Both the position numbers and the translations under genes were made by a program. The notes under the pieces are model-generated. The model was not told the origin of the DNA. It made no database searches and saw only the letters and a list, made by a program, of their open reading frames with translations. Source: Erwinia billingiae Eb661 (lineage in GTDB: Bacteria; Pseudomonadota; Gammaproteobacteria; Enterobacterales; Enterobacteriaceae). From it: a stretch of 64,000 bases of DNA. Location of the stretch: the NCBI RefSeq assembly GCF_000196615.1, contig NC_014306.1, positions 2,542,001 through 2,606,000 on the forward strand. The letters run 5' to 3'. Shown piece after piece: positions 17,358 to 26,105 of the stretch. Each line of letters starts with the position of its first letter. The first letter of the stretch is position 1.

Positions 17358-18227
17358 ATGGATCTGACCCAGCTGGAAGTGTTCCGCGCCATCGCGGAGG
17401 AAGGGAGCGTTACCGCTGCCGCTGAGCGACTGCATCGCGTGCCGTCGAATATCTCCACCCGCTTACGCCAGCTGGAGGACGAACTCGGGGTGATGCTGTT
17501 CAGCCGCGAGAAGTTACGCCTGCATATTACTGACGCGGGCAGAACCTTGCTGGATTACGCCATCCGCATTCTGGCCCTGACTGAGGAAGCCCGTGAGCGG
17601 GTCTCCAGTCAACATCCCGCCGGGATTTTCACCCTTGGCGCCATCGAAAGCACCGCCGCCGTTCGCCTTCCTCCGCTGATCGCCCGCTATCATCAGGCGT
17701 GGCCAGGGGTGGAACTGGATCTCTCTACCGGTCCGTCTGGCGATATGACCGATGGCCTGCTGTCTGGCCGATTCAGCGCGGTGTTTATTGATGGGCCGCC
17801 GAAGCACCCACAGCTGGAAGGCGTGGCGGCCTTCGCTGAAGAGATGGTGCTGATCTCCTCCCTAAATCATCCGCCGGTGAGCCGCGCAGCCGATATCAAC
17901 GGCTCGACGATCTATGCTTTTCGCGCCAACTGCTCTTACCGGCGGCTGTTTGAAAACTGGTTTGCGCTGGATAACGCCGCGCCAGGCAAAATTTTCGAGA
18001 TGGAGTCGTATCATGGCATCGTGGCGTGCGTCAGTGCCGGTGCCGGCCTGGCGATGATCCCGAAGAGTATGCTGGAGAATATGCCAGGCAGAGACAGCGT
18101 GATGGCCTGGCCAGTGGCTGACGATCGTGGGCATCTGGATATCTGGCTGATTTGGCGAAAAGGCAATGGTTCGGCAAACCTCAAGGCGATGGCGAGCATG
18201 CTTGAACCGCTTGCCGTGGCGGGCTGA
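17358..18227 (+). CDS. ptrR: LysR-family regulator PtrR (YneJ)
   Basis: 289 residues. The winged-helix DNA-binding domain is at residues 1-60 (MDLTQLEVFRAIAEEGSVTA, HRVPSNISTRLRQLE). A periplasmic-binding-protein-like effector domain follows. Strong shared blocks with E. coli PtrR are LGAIESTAAVRLP, STGPSGDM, FIDGP, IYAFRANCSYRR and EMESYHGIVACVSAGAG. In E. coli PtrR represses the neighbouring sad gene and links putrescine to nitrogen use. The 131-base divergent spacer should carry the operator; several T-N11-A type sequences are possible and I did not single one out. Confidence 0.92.
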   Translation: MDLTQLEVFRAIAEEGSVTAAAERLHRVPSNISTRLRQLEDELGVMLFSREKLRLHITDAGRTLLDYAIRILALTEEARERVSSQHPAGIFTLGAIESTAAVRLPPLIARYHQAWPGVELDLSTGPSGDMTDGLLSGRFSAVFIDGPPKHPQLEGVAAFAEEMVLISSLNHPPVSRAADINGSTIYAFRANCSYRRLFENWFALDNAAPGKIFEMESYHGIVACVSAGAGLAMIPKSMLENMPGRDSVMAWPVADDRGHLDIWLIWRKGNGSANLKAMASMLEPLAVAG

Positions 18228-18353
18228 ACGGACTGACGAAATACAGCGGCAACACCATCGGAAGTTTCCTACACGACAGGCAGAATGACCTGACAGACGG
18301 GTCTGAGCCCGGTGGTCATAATACGCGCATCCCAACATAAGGTGTGCTGAATA

Positions 18354-18440
18354 ATGAATAACTATCAGGTCTGGTCAGGTGTGGTTTTATTTTGTGCGTC
18401 ATTTTATACGCTGATTGCCGCGATGGCGTTCTCCGTATAA
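18354..18440 (+). CDS. Possible 28-residue single-helix membrane protein
   Basis: ATG to TAA encodes MNNYQVWSGVVLF, continuing with a hydrophobic helix to AAMAFSV. About 20 residues are suitable for one membrane span, with the N-terminus outside the helix. AAGGTG lies about ten bases upstream, and a bidirectional terminator follows at 18479-18508. Enterobacterial small membrane proteins of 25-35 residues often modulate transporters or sensor kinases, but I recognise no relative. The context (between ptrR and fabV) gives no function, and chance coding remains possible. Confidence 0.45.
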   Translation: MNNYQVWSGVVLFCASFYTLIAAMAFSV

Positions 18441-18478
18441 CGCTTATTGTTGCCTGCCAGGGAAACGTTTAAGCCAAA

Positions 18479-18508
18479 AAAAAAGCCTGTCCGAAGACAG
18501 GCTTTTTT
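18479..18508. terminator. Bidirectional terminator between fabV and the upstream plus-strand genes
   Basis: Thirteen-base arms AAAAAAGCCTGTC and GACAGGCTTTTTT form a perfect stem around a CGAA tetraloop. Confidence 0.92.
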
Positions 18509-18526
18509 ATGCATGCAGAACAGGAA

Positions 18527-19723
18527 TTACATCTGCACCAGATTTTTGATCTTAACGTCTGGGTTAACGTCAGCATCGTAATCCACGCCCGGCAGGCCGA
18601 AACCGAACAGGTGCATAAATTCGGTTTTGTAGCCGACGAAATCAGAGATTTCGTTCAGGTTTTCGTTGGTCACCGTTGGCCACAGTTTTACCACTTCATC
18701 CTGCACTTCTGGGGTCAGCTCTTTGTAGTCCGCGCGCAGACGGCCGACGTCATCCAGAATTGGCGATGCGCCGTACAGGCTGTCCTTGAACAGGCCGTAA
18801 ACCTGCTCGATGCAACCTTCGTGCGTACCCTTCTCTTTCATCACTTTAAACAGCAATGACAGATACAGCGGCATCACTGGGATCGCAGAACTCGCCTGAG
18901 TCACGACCGCTTTCAACACGGAAACGCGCGCGTCGCCGCCTTTTTCCGCCAGGGTGTCACGAATGGTCAGAACGCGCTTGTCCAGATCCTTCTTCGCTTC
19001 CCCGATGGAGCCGTTCCAGTAGATGTCATGGGTGATCTGCTCGCCCAGGTAGGTAAAGGCAGTGGTCTTCGCGCCATCAGCCAGAACGCCTGCGGCTTTC
19101 AGATCGTCAATCCACATCTGCCAGTCTTCACCACCCATAACCGCAACAGTACCGTCGATCTCTTCCTGCGTTGCCGGTTCAAGCGTGATGTCGGAGATGG
19201 TTTCTTTGTCGGTGTTCAGGCCGCGCGTGGTCAGGGTCTTGCCCACTGGCTTCAGCGTTGAGTTGAACACTTCACCGGTTTTAGGGTGAGTACGACGTGG
19301 AGACGCCAGGCTGTAAACCACCAGGTCAACCTGACCCAGGTCCTGTTTGATCAGCTCAATGGTCTTCTGCTTCACGGCGTCAGAGTAAGCGTCGCCGTTG
19401 ATGCTTTTTGCATACAGGCCTTTCGCTTCAGCCAGCTCTTCAAAGGCGGCAGAGTTGTACCAGCCAGCGGTAGCCGGTTTGGTTTCTTCGCCAGCACGTT
19501 CAAAGAACACGCCCAGCGTATCGGCTTCGCAACCGAACGCCGCAGAGATACGGGCAGCAAGGCCGTAACCGGTTGAAGCACCAATCACCAGTACCTTTTT
19601 CGGACCATTGGCAATTTTGCCGTGGCTGGTCACGTACTCGATTTGTTTTTCAACGTTAGCTTTGCAACCCGCCGGATGGGCAGTAACACAGATAAAGCCA
19701 CGGATGCGTGGTTTAATAATCAT
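18527..19723 (-). CDS. fabV: Enoyl-[acyl-carrier-protein] reductase FabV
   Basis: 398 residues, the usual FabV length. It reduces trans-2-enoyl-ACP with NADH in the last step of fatty-acid elongation, in the cytoplasm. The nucleotide-binding loop GASTGYG is at residues 48-54 and the conserved SLASPRR stretch at about 138. The Y-x8-K catalytic pair is in [11 protein letters not shown], near residues 235-244. FabV enzymes are typically insensitive to triclosan, unlike FabI. E. coli has only FabI; whether this organism also has FabI cannot be seen here. The ATG at 19723 follows GAGG and matches the family start ([10 protein letters not shown]). Confidence 0.95.
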   Translation of the reverse strand: MIIKPRIRGFICVTAHPAGCKANVEKQIEYVTSHGKIANGPKKVLVIGASTGYGLAARISAAFGCEADTLGVFFERAGEETKPATAGWYNSAAFEELAEAKGLYAKSINGDAYSDAVKQKTIELIKQDLGQVDLVVYSLASPRRTHPKTGEVFNSTLKPVGKTLTTRGLNTDKETISDITLEPATQEEIDGTVAVMGGEDWQMWIDDLKAAGVLADGAKTTAFTYLGEQITHDIYWNGSIGEAKKDLDKRVLTIRDTLAEKGGDARVSVLKAVVTQASSAIPVMPLYLSLLFKVMKEKGTHEGCIEQVYGLFKDSLYGASPILDDVGRLRADYKELTPEVQDEVVKLWPTVTNENLNEISDFVGYKTEFMHLFGFGLPGVDYDADVNPDVKIKNLVQM

Positions 19724-19973
19724 GTCGACCTCAATTGATACTGTCACAGTAAATATGGGCAGTAGAATACCCGCTTGTGCCGGTTCAGGCAAAGCTATCG
19801 GCGAAAGGATCGCGTTTAGCCCCGTCGTTTGCTCACTCTTCATGCAGCAAATAATCAACGACAGGTGACTAAAAGCGTATAACAAAGGATTAAGACACAT
19901 TTTACCGCGATGAAAAAGTCAGGGAGGCCCGGAGGCCTCCCTTAAAATGACGGATTAACGTGACGCGTGTGGC

Positions 19974-21644
19974 TTACGGGTTAACGTGGCACCAGTTGCG
20001 TAATTCGTTGATGCCGCCGTCTGGCGAGGTATAGCCAATACACCCGAGGATGCTGTCGAACAGCTTCTCGTGGAACACCGGGGTTTTATCCTTCGCCAGC
20101 TTTTTCAACTGCTGGAAGGCCGTGGCGTTGTCAGGCTGTTGCAGGAACTTATCTGAGGCCCATACCATAATCGGAACGCTGCGCTGTGCCATCGGCGCGA
20201 CATCACGCGGTGTGCCGTGGAAGTGCATATTTTTCGAAATGGATTCGCCGTGATCCGAGGCATAAAACACAATCGCGTTTTTGTCCCGCAGCTGGTTGAA
20301 CACCTGTTCCAATACGTGGTCGGTGTACAGCAAGCTGTTATCGTAGGAATTGACCATTTCTTCGGTAGAACACTGGTCATCAATGCCCTGGCACTCTGGC
20401 TTGTAGCGCGCGAATGAGCGTGGATAGCGTTCGGTGTAGAGATAGTGCGAGCCTTTGGTGTGCAGGATCACCAGGTGTTTGCCTTGCGGATGGCGATCGA
20501 TAGAGTCTTTTAGCTCGTTAACCAGCGCCATATCATCAATCGGCTTGCCGACGTTACGCTTCTCAGACTGGATGGTTTCGCGCAGCGCATAATCATCCGC
20601 CATTACTTTGTTGTAGAACCACGCCTCGCTCTGCATTGAGAACAGTTCTGACGAGAAGCCCTGCTTTTTCAATACCGAGAACACGTTCATCTCTTTCAGC
20701 GTACGCTGAGGTGCCTCAGACGCGCCGCCTTCCCTGACAAACATACAGCGCAGCGAAAGCTTGGTTGAGGTGTCGCAGGAATAGCCCTGCAATGCCGCCA
20801 GGTTCGGCTCTTTATCCAGATTCGGCGTGTTATCCCGGTCGTAACCGTAAAGACCCATATGATCGCGACGGGCACTTTCACCAATCACAAACACCACGTA
20901 CAGATCCTTCACGTCCTTCGGTGGCGTATAGGTGAAGTGGGCCGCAGGGTCGAACAGATTGCGGCTGTCCTCGGCCTGGCTCCAGCTGCTGTAGGCCAGC
21001 AGCCCCATACCCGAAAGCCAGTTGGACGGGGAGTAGGTTCCGGCAACCACGCCGCCATAGCTGGCCATCATGCGGTTGTTTTGTTTATCCTGCTGATCCT
21101 GGTGGTCACCCATCACTTTCAGCGGCACCCAGCAACAGGCCGCCGCAGCCAGCATCACCCCAGCACGACGCAGAAACGCCTTGCCGTTTTTGATGCGCAA
21201 CGAGGCTTCCGGCATCGGCGTCAGCCATAACATCAATACCGGCAGGACGCTCACCAGTACCACCCACACCATAAAGTGCCAGCCAACGGACTCTTTCGAA
21301 AGGTCCAGGCTGTCGGTAGCCATCACCGAGGCGATAATGCCGTAGCCGATATCAACATTGAAGAAGATCATGTAATAGCTGGCAGCCACCGAGAACACCA
21401 CCAGCAGCGTGGTCAGTATTCTGAACAGCCAGCGCCCGGTCATTGATAACAGCAAGGTGGTAAACAGGACCAGCATAAACGCGGCCACCAGCTCGATGCC
21501 GGTCGACAGAATGGCGTCATGCTGCAACTGGTGAAAACGGCGGAAAAAGATCGGTAGGTTAAGCAGGATCCCAATGTATAAAGCAATAAAACAACAGACC
21601 CGGTGCTGGGTCAGAAAATGCAGTTTTTTCATCTGGTTCTTCAT
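19974..21644 (-). CDS. eptB: Kdo2-lipid A phosphoethanolamine 7''-transferase EptB
   Basis: 556 residues. Five N-terminal membrane helices (about 12-190) precede a periplasmic alkaline-phosphatase-like catalytic domain. It transfers phosphoethanolamine from phosphatidylethanolamine to the outer Kdo of lipopolysaccharide. Metal and nucleophile features include VIGESARRDHMGLYGY (Glu near residue 255), the nucleophile Thr in SCDTSTKLSLRCMF, and YASDHGES. The last block, SPDGGINELRNWCH, matches E. coli EptB almost exactly and separates it from EptA and EptC. The first Met lacks a clear ribosome site and Met 5 is a possible start. The effect would be a less negative envelope with higher cationic-peptide tolerance. 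Confidence 0.9.
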   Translation of the reverse strand: MKNQMKKLHFLTQHRVCCFIALYIGILLNLPIFFRRFHQLQHDAILSTGIELVAAFMLVLFTTLLLSMTGRWLFRILTTLLVVFSVAASYYMIFFNVDIGYGIIASVMATDSLDLSKESVGWHFMVWVVLVSVLPVLMLWLTPMPEASLRIKNGKAFLRRAGVMLAAAACCWVPLKVMGDHQDQQDKQNNRMMASYGGVVAGTYSPSNWLSGMGLLAYSSWSQAEDSRNLFDPAAHFTYTPPKDVKDLYVVFVIGESARRDHMGLYGYDRDNTPNLDKEPNLAALQGYSCDTSTKLSLRCMFVREGGASEAPQRTLKEMNVFSVLKKQGFSSELFSMQSEAWFYNKVMADDYALRETIQSEKRNVGKPIDDMALVNELKDSIDRHPQGKHLVILHTKGSHYLYTERYPRSFARYKPECQGIDDQCSTEEMVNSYDNSLLYTDHVLEQVFNQLRDKNAIVFYASDHGESISKNMHFHGTPRDVAPMAQRSVPIMVWASDKFLQQPDNATAFQQLKKLAKDKTPVFHEKLFDSILGCIGYTSPDGGINELRNWCHVNP

Positions 21645-22151
21645 TAATGCCGGTGAATGTCATGCCAGGAACAGAGCGTAAGTGTTCTGAAAGCTGCCAC
21701 AGAAATGCGTTAGCAGAATGTCAGACAAAGTAAAGAAGACGGAGTTTAACGCAGCGGCAAAAAAATGGCTGTTATAATGTAACAAGAAATGTGTCCATCA
21801 CTTCAGTCATTCGCGGTCCTGACCCTTCATCAACAAAGTGTTTTCCGCGCCCTTCCCTCAAATTGCATAATTTGATCGCATTCAAAGTTCTGATAAATAA
21901 AGCCAAAGCAGCGAATATGCACTTTTACTGCATAACTATGAGAATAATTCTCACCTTCTCTGTTTAACTGCCCTCGCGGGTAAGTATTTATTCGCTTCTG
22001 CCCTGCCAAACCCGGCCTCAACCACAAATTTCACACTAAATTAACGATTTGGAAACGTCGTTTTAGTGGTAGATTCTCTCGCGAAGAAGTCGTATCAACT
22101 AACCACTCGCTGGTTTCGCAGTACATATAACTAATTAATGAAAGGTTTGTT
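21645..22151. other. Intergenic region between eptB and the glutamate dehydrogenase gene
   Basis: 507 bases with divergent promoters for eptB and the dehydrogenase. A consensus -10 hexamer TATAAT occurs at 21773-21778 but has no good -35 at 16-18 bases. No gene or long repeat is visible. The plus-strand leader could be long, but I see no clear riboswitch fold. Confidence 0.5.
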
Positions 22152-23426
22152 ATGGATAAGCTATCTTACGTTTCAGAAGGCAGCACAACGGCCTGGTCTA
22201 CCTACCTGCAGCAAATCGACCGCGTCGCCCCTTACCTCGGCGACCTTACCCGCTGGATTGATACCCTCCGCCATCCTAAACGCGCGCTGATTGTTGATAT
22301 CCCGCTGCAGATGGATGATGGCAGCATCCGCCACTTCGAAGGTTTCCGCGTGCAGCACAACCTTTCCCGCGGACCGGGCAAAGGCGGCGTGCGTTATCAC
22401 CCTAACGTCGATTTGAATGAAGTGATGGCGCTGTCAGCCTGGATGACCATTAAGTGTGCTGCGGTAAACCTGCCTTATGGCGGTGCCAAAGGCGGCATTC
22501 GTGTCGATCCTTTCAAACTGTCCGAAGGTGAGCTGGAACGTCTGACCCGTCGCTATACCAGCGAAATCGGGCTGATTATTGGGCCGCAGAAAGACATTCC
22601 TGCGCCGGATGTCGGCACCAACGCAAAAGTGATGGCGTGGATGATGGATACCTATTCCATGAATCACGGCACCACCATTACCGGGGTTGTAACCGGCAAA
22701 CCTATCCACCTCGGCGGTTCGTTAGGCCGTGAAAAGGCCACCGGCCGTGGCGTGTATATTACCGGCCGTGAAGTTGCCCGCCGTTCCGGCATCGAGATTG
22801 AAGGCGCGAAAATCGCCGTTCAGGGCTTCGGTAACGTTGGCAGTGAAGCCGCACGGTTGTTTGTGGCGGCGGGTGCGCGGGTGGTGGTGATTCAGGATCA
22901 CTCCGCGACCTTATTCAACGCTAATGGCATCGATTTAACCGCACTCAGCGAGTGGCAGGCCAGCAACAAAAATATTGCGGGCTTCCCTGGCGCGGAAGAA
23001 ATTGCCAGCGAAGCGTTCTGGTCCACCCAAATGGATATTCTGATCCCTGCTGCGCTGGAAGGACAGATCACCCGTGAGCGCGCTGAGATCCTCAGCTGTA
23101 AGCTGGTGCTGGAAGGCGCTAACGGCCCGACCTATCCGGATGCGGACGATATGCTGACATCACGCGGCGTCACCGTGGTGCCGGATGTCATCTGTAATGC
23201 CGGCGGCGTAACGGTCAGTTACTTCGAATGGGTGCAGGATATGGCCAGCTTCTTCTGGAGCGAAAGTGAGATCAACGATCGTATGGATAAAATCATGACC
23301 GAAGCGATGATCCACGTCTGGGATAAAGCCAGCGAGAAATCGTGCAGCCTGCGTACCGCTGCCTATATCGTGGCCTGCGAACGCATTCTGATGGCCCGTA
23401 AAGACCGGGGAATCTACCCAGGTTAA
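22152..23426 (+). CDS. Glu/Leu/Phe/Val-family dehydrogenase, glutamate dehydrogenase
   Basis: 424 residues, the small hexameric class. It interconverts glutamate with 2-oxoglutarate and ammonium. The dimer and substrate domain includes [14 protein letters not shown] and the catalytic Lys in YGGAKGGIR (about residue 113), then PAPDVGTN. The nucleotide domain carries [15 protein letters not shown] (about 225). The later blocks [13 protein letters not shown] and [12 protein letters not shown] are standard. It is closer in length and pattern to the NAD-type catabolic enzymes (RocG/GudB-like) than to the 447-residue NADP-dependent GdhA of E. coli, so I give no symbol. The start follows GAAAGG. A hairpin lies eight bases downstream. 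Confidence 0.9.
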   Translation: MDKLSYVSEGSTTAWSTYLQQIDRVAPYLGDLTRWIDTLRHPKRALIVDIPLQMDDGSIRHFEGFRVQHNLSRGPGKGGVRYHPNVDLNEVMALSAWMTIKCAAVNLPYGGAKGGIRVDPFKLSEGELERLTRRYTSEIGLIIGPQKDIPAPDVGTNAKVMAWMMDTYSMNHGTTITGVVTGKPIHLGGSLGREKATGRGVYITGREVARRSGIEIEGAKIAVQGFGNVGSEAARLFVAAGARVVVIQDHSATLFNANGIDLTALSEWQASNKNIAGFPGAEEIASEAFWSTQMDILIPAALEGQITRERAEILSCKLVLEGANGPTYPDADDMLTSRGVTVVPDVICNAGGVTVSYFEWVQDMASFFWSESEINDRMDKIMTEAMIHVWDKASEKSCSLRTAAYIVACERILMARKDRGIYPG

Positions 23427-23434
23427 GCTGTTAA

Positions 23435-23452
23435 GGGCGGAGCAATCCGCCC
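23435..23452. terminator. Short GC-rich hairpin between converging genes
   Basis: Arms GGGCGGA and TCCGCCC enclose the loop GCAA. There is no strong T run on either side; it sits between the glutamate dehydrogenase and the Gfo/Idh gene. Confidence 0.5.
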
Positions 23453-23460
23453 TGTTTACC

Positions 23461-24639
23461 TTACTCGAAGTTCACCCACACCGCGCCGCTGTCCGCCGAG
23501 CGCACGCAGTTCTCCACCCAACGCACGCCGTCCAGCCCCGCATCAATACCCGGATAGACCATTTCAGCCAGCGCAGCCTCATCGCCACGCTGTTTCGCAT
23601 CGATGGCGACGGCAAACTTCAGATAGATATTCGACCAGGAATCAATCAGGCCTTCGGTGTGCAACGCGCCCAGACGATCGTCGGCTAAGGCCGATTCATC
23701 CAGATACGGCATGCCGTGGTGCATCACTTGGTTCGGCTGACCCTGAACTTCATACACCAGTTCGTTTGGCTGGTAATCGCCCCATTGCAGGCTGGCCTTT
23801 GATCCCACCACGCGAATAAACTGGCTGTTCATCGAACCGGCGTTAATCGCCGAGGTCCACAAGCGGCCGACCGCGCCACCGTGATAATGCATCAGCACCA
23901 TGGCGTTATCCTCCAGCGGCGCGCGGGAGGAGATAAAGCTCTGCCGGTCGCACAGCAACGATTGCAGCTTTAGCTCCGGCAGCACCAGCTGCGAGATATA
24001 GAAGGTATGGGTGGAGAGATCGCCCAACACAAAACTTGGCCCGGCAATCTTCGGATCCACCCGCCATTTCTGGGCATCGGAGAATTTGTCGGCGCTGTCA
24101 TTGGCGCTGAAACCGTGGGTATATTGCAATTCCACCATGCGCACGTCGCCAATATCCCCCTGCGCGATCATTTTGCGCATTTGCAGCAGCATCTGATGGC
24201 CTGAATAGCCGTAGGTGACGCCAACGATCAGCCCCTTCTCTTCGGCCAGCTGCTTCACTTCTTTTACTTCGGCACTGGTGAAGAACAGCGGCTTTTCGCA
24301 AATCACATGCAGCCCGGCATTCAGCGCGGCTTTGGTGATCTCGTAATGCGTGCCGTTTGGCGTGGCGATGGTCACCACTTCAATGCCATCGGCGCGCTTC
24401 GCCTCTTCAGCAAACATTTCCGGATAGCTGTCATAACAACGGCTGGCATCCACGCCAATGTTGACGCCGAAATCACGTCCGCGCGGCGCATCAATATCAA
24501 AGGCACCTGCCACCAGCTGATACGCAGTGTTATCACGTAGCGCACCGCCGCGGTGTTTATACCCGACCTGGCTTAATCTGCCACCGCCAACCATCGCCCA
24601 GCGCAGCGGACGGGCAATTTTTTTCTCTCCATTCAACAT
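23461..24639 (-). CDS. Gfo/Idh/MocA-family NAD(P)-dependent oxidoreductase
   Basis: 392 residues. The Rossmann domain begins with LRWAMVGGGRLSQVGYKHR (G-x-G-x-x-G type) and contains TIATPNGTHYEITKAALNAGLHVICEKPL, with the Lys of the EKP motif near residue 115. The C-terminal half is the alpha/beta substrate domain. It includes GDLSTHTFYISQLVL, where the His lies in the usual catalytic area. Such enzymes oxidise hydroxyls of sugars or inositols. The substrate is unknown here, but the two TIM-barrel isomerases nearby suggest a cyclitol or sugar route. The ATG at 24639 has AGAGG upstream; the long frame beyond it crosses the operator region. Two operators lie 52-92 bases upstream. Confidence 0.85.
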   Translation of the reverse strand: MLNGEKKIARPLRWAMVGGGRLSQVGYKHRGGALRDNTAYQLVAGAFDIDAPRGRDFGVNIGVDASRCYDSYPEMFAEEAKRADGIEVVTIATPNGTHYEITKAALNAGLHVICEKPLFFTSAEVKEVKQLAEEKGLIVGVTYGYSGHQMLLQMRKMIAQGDIGDVRMVELQYTHGFSANDSADKFSDAQKWRVDPKIAGPSFVLGDLSTHTFYISQLVLPELKLQSLLCDRQSFISSRAPLEDNAMVLMHYHGGAVGRLWTSAINAGSMNSQFIRVVGSKASLQWGDYQPNELVYEVQGQPNQVMHHGMPYLDESALADDRLGALHTEGLIDSWSNIYLKFAVAIDAKQRGDEAALAEMVYPGIDAGLDGVRWVENCVRSADSGAVWVNFE

Positions 24640-24690
24640 AACGACCTCTTTTATCGGGTTTATACGGGGTAAGAGACTCTCCGCTGATGT

Positions 24691-24706
24691 TTGCAACCGG
24701 GTGCAA
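24691..24706. promoter_or_regulatory. LacI-type operator, copy 1
   Basis: TTGCAACCGGGTGCAA is a near-palindrome centred on CCGG. It is repeated at 24715 and, inverted, at 24836. The central CpG in a 16-bp dyad is the usual form of LacI/GalR-family sites. Confidence 0.75.
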
Positions 24707-24714
24707 AATGAACA

Positions 24715-24730
24715 GTGCAACCGGGTGCAA
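24715..24730. promoter_or_regulatory. LacI-type operator, copy 2
   Basis: GTGCAACCGGGTGCAA is identical to copy 1 over 15 bases, with centres 24 bases apart. It lies upstream of the Gfo/Idh gene. Confidence 0.75.
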
Positions 24731-24835
24731 ATGTGAGTCAACAGCGGAGATAACGGCCTGACTTTCCGCGAGGATGGGATAGAAGTAAACGGCAGCATGA
24801 TGAATTCAGCGACCCGATCACAGTAATCAACTTTT

Positions 24836-24851
24836 TTGCACCCGGTTGCAT
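24836..24851. promoter_or_regulatory. LacI-type operator, copy 3
   Basis: TTGCACCCGGTTGCAT is the same 14-bp core as copies 1 and 2 in the opposite orientation. It is 121 bases from copy 2 and 53 bases before the regulator gene, so both divergent genes could be controlled and a DNA loop is possible. Confidence 0.75.
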
Positions 24852-24904
24852 AAAGCGGATCGCATTGTGCATTACACTGGGGGTCTGAATGAAAAAGAGC
24901 GGAC

Positions 24905-25933
24905 ATGATGAGCGAAAAAATGCCCCACCAGCCACCTGCACGTAAGGTCACCGCCAGCGATGTGGCGAAACGCGCTGGCGTGTCGAAATGGACCGTATCA
25001 CGGGCATTCACCGATGGCGCGTCAATCTCTGAAACCGCCATGGAGCGGGTGCAGCAGGCGGCGAAAGATTTGGGTTACCGCCCTAACCTGCTGGCGCGAA
25101 GTTTGTCGAAGCGAAGCTCGCATCTGATTGGCGTGGTGGTCGATGAAATGCTCAATCCCAACCTGCTGACCTTGTTGGATCAGGTGACTCAGCAGCTGCA
25201 GCTGCGGGGGTATATGGCGCTGTTGATCAATATCAGCGCGCAAAAGAGCGAAGAAGCGGTGCTGACGCTGGCCGATCAGCTGCAGGTCGATGGCTTACTG
25301 TTTCTCGGCACGCTGTTGAGCGATGAGCTGATCGCCCTCGCCCGCGATATTCACCGCATTCCGTTGGTGCAACTTTGCCGCAACGATGACAATCCCTACA
25401 TCCAGATAATCAATACCGACGGCTATCAGGCCGGCTATCAAACTGCCGATCTGCTCCATCAGCAAGGCTACCGGCGTTTCAGTTATATGAAAGGCCCGGA
25501 TACCGAATCCACCCAGCTGTTGCGGTTCGAAGGCTATCGCGATCGGCTGGTGCAACTTGGCGTGGCAGAAGCCGGGATTACGCTGCTGAAGGCCAACCAT
25601 TACAACCGGGCCAGCGGCTATAACGCTTATCATCACTATCTGACGTCCACCCCGCAACAGGCCTGGGCTGAGGCGATGTTCTGCGAGAACGATATCCTTG
25701 CCATTGGCGTGCTGGATGCGTTGGCCAGTACTGCGCCCGATCATCACTTAGGCATCGTCGGTTATGACAATATCGAGCTGGCAGGCTCCAGCCGTTATCA
25801 GCTCACGACCTTCGCTCAGCCGTTGAGCGATATGTTGCAGGAGGCGGTTTATCGCCTGACCGCACCTGACAGCGAGCCACGGCAATACCAGCATCACGAC
25901 CAGCTTCAGCTCAGGCGTTCACATCTGCGCTAA
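24905..25933 (+). CDS. LacI-family transcriptional regulator (local)
   Basis: 342 residues. The helix-turn-helix lies at about 16-40 (VTASDVAKRAGVSKWTVSRAF), then the hinge helix (RPNLLARSLSKRSS, about 60-72). A periplasmic-binding-protein-like sensor domain follows, ending near residue 340. Start codons at 24905 and 24908 are equivalent. It is divergent from the Gfo/Idh oxidoreductase, and three near-identical operators occupy the spacer, so autoregulation and control of the oxidoreductase are likely. The effector would be a sugar or cyclitol handled by the neighbouring enzymes, which is inference. Confidence 0.88.
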   Translation: MMSEKMPHQPPARKVTASDVAKRAGVSKWTVSRAFTDGASISETAMERVQQAAKDLGYRPNLLARSLSKRSSHLIGVVVDEMLNPNLLTLLDQVTQQLQLRGYMALLINISAQKSEEAVLTLADQLQVDGLLFLGTLLSDELIALARDIHRIPLVQLCRNDDNPYIQIINTDGYQAGYQTADLLHQQGYRRFSYMKGPDTESTQLLRFEGYRDRLVQLGVAEAGITLLKANHYNRASGYNAYHHYLTSTPQQAWAEAMFCENDILAIGVLDALASTAPDHHLGIVGYDNIELAGSSRYQLTTFAQPLSDMLQEAVYRLTAPDSEPRQYQHHDQLQLRRSHLR

Positions 25934-26012
25934 GCGAGAGGCTCCGGTCAATCTAGCTATCATTTTCTATCAAAATATCATCATAATCTATCAAATTATG
26001 ACGAACTTCAAA

Positions 26013-26053
26013 GAATCAATATTTCATTTATTCTTTAAATGGAATATTGATTC
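26013..26053. repeat. Long inverted repeat upstream of the isomerase genes
   Basis: Arms 26013-26030 and 26036-26053 are 18 bases long with one mismatch and a five-base loop (TTCTT). It ends 52 bases before the start codon of the first TIM-barrel gene. It may be a cruciform-type operator or a leader hairpin. The arms are AT-rich and no U tract follows, so a simple terminator is unlikely. Confidence 0.7.
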
Positions 26054-26105
26054 CTTATAAAATAGGCTCGTTTCATTATGACTCTCATCCTTACAGGACA
26101 GCCAA

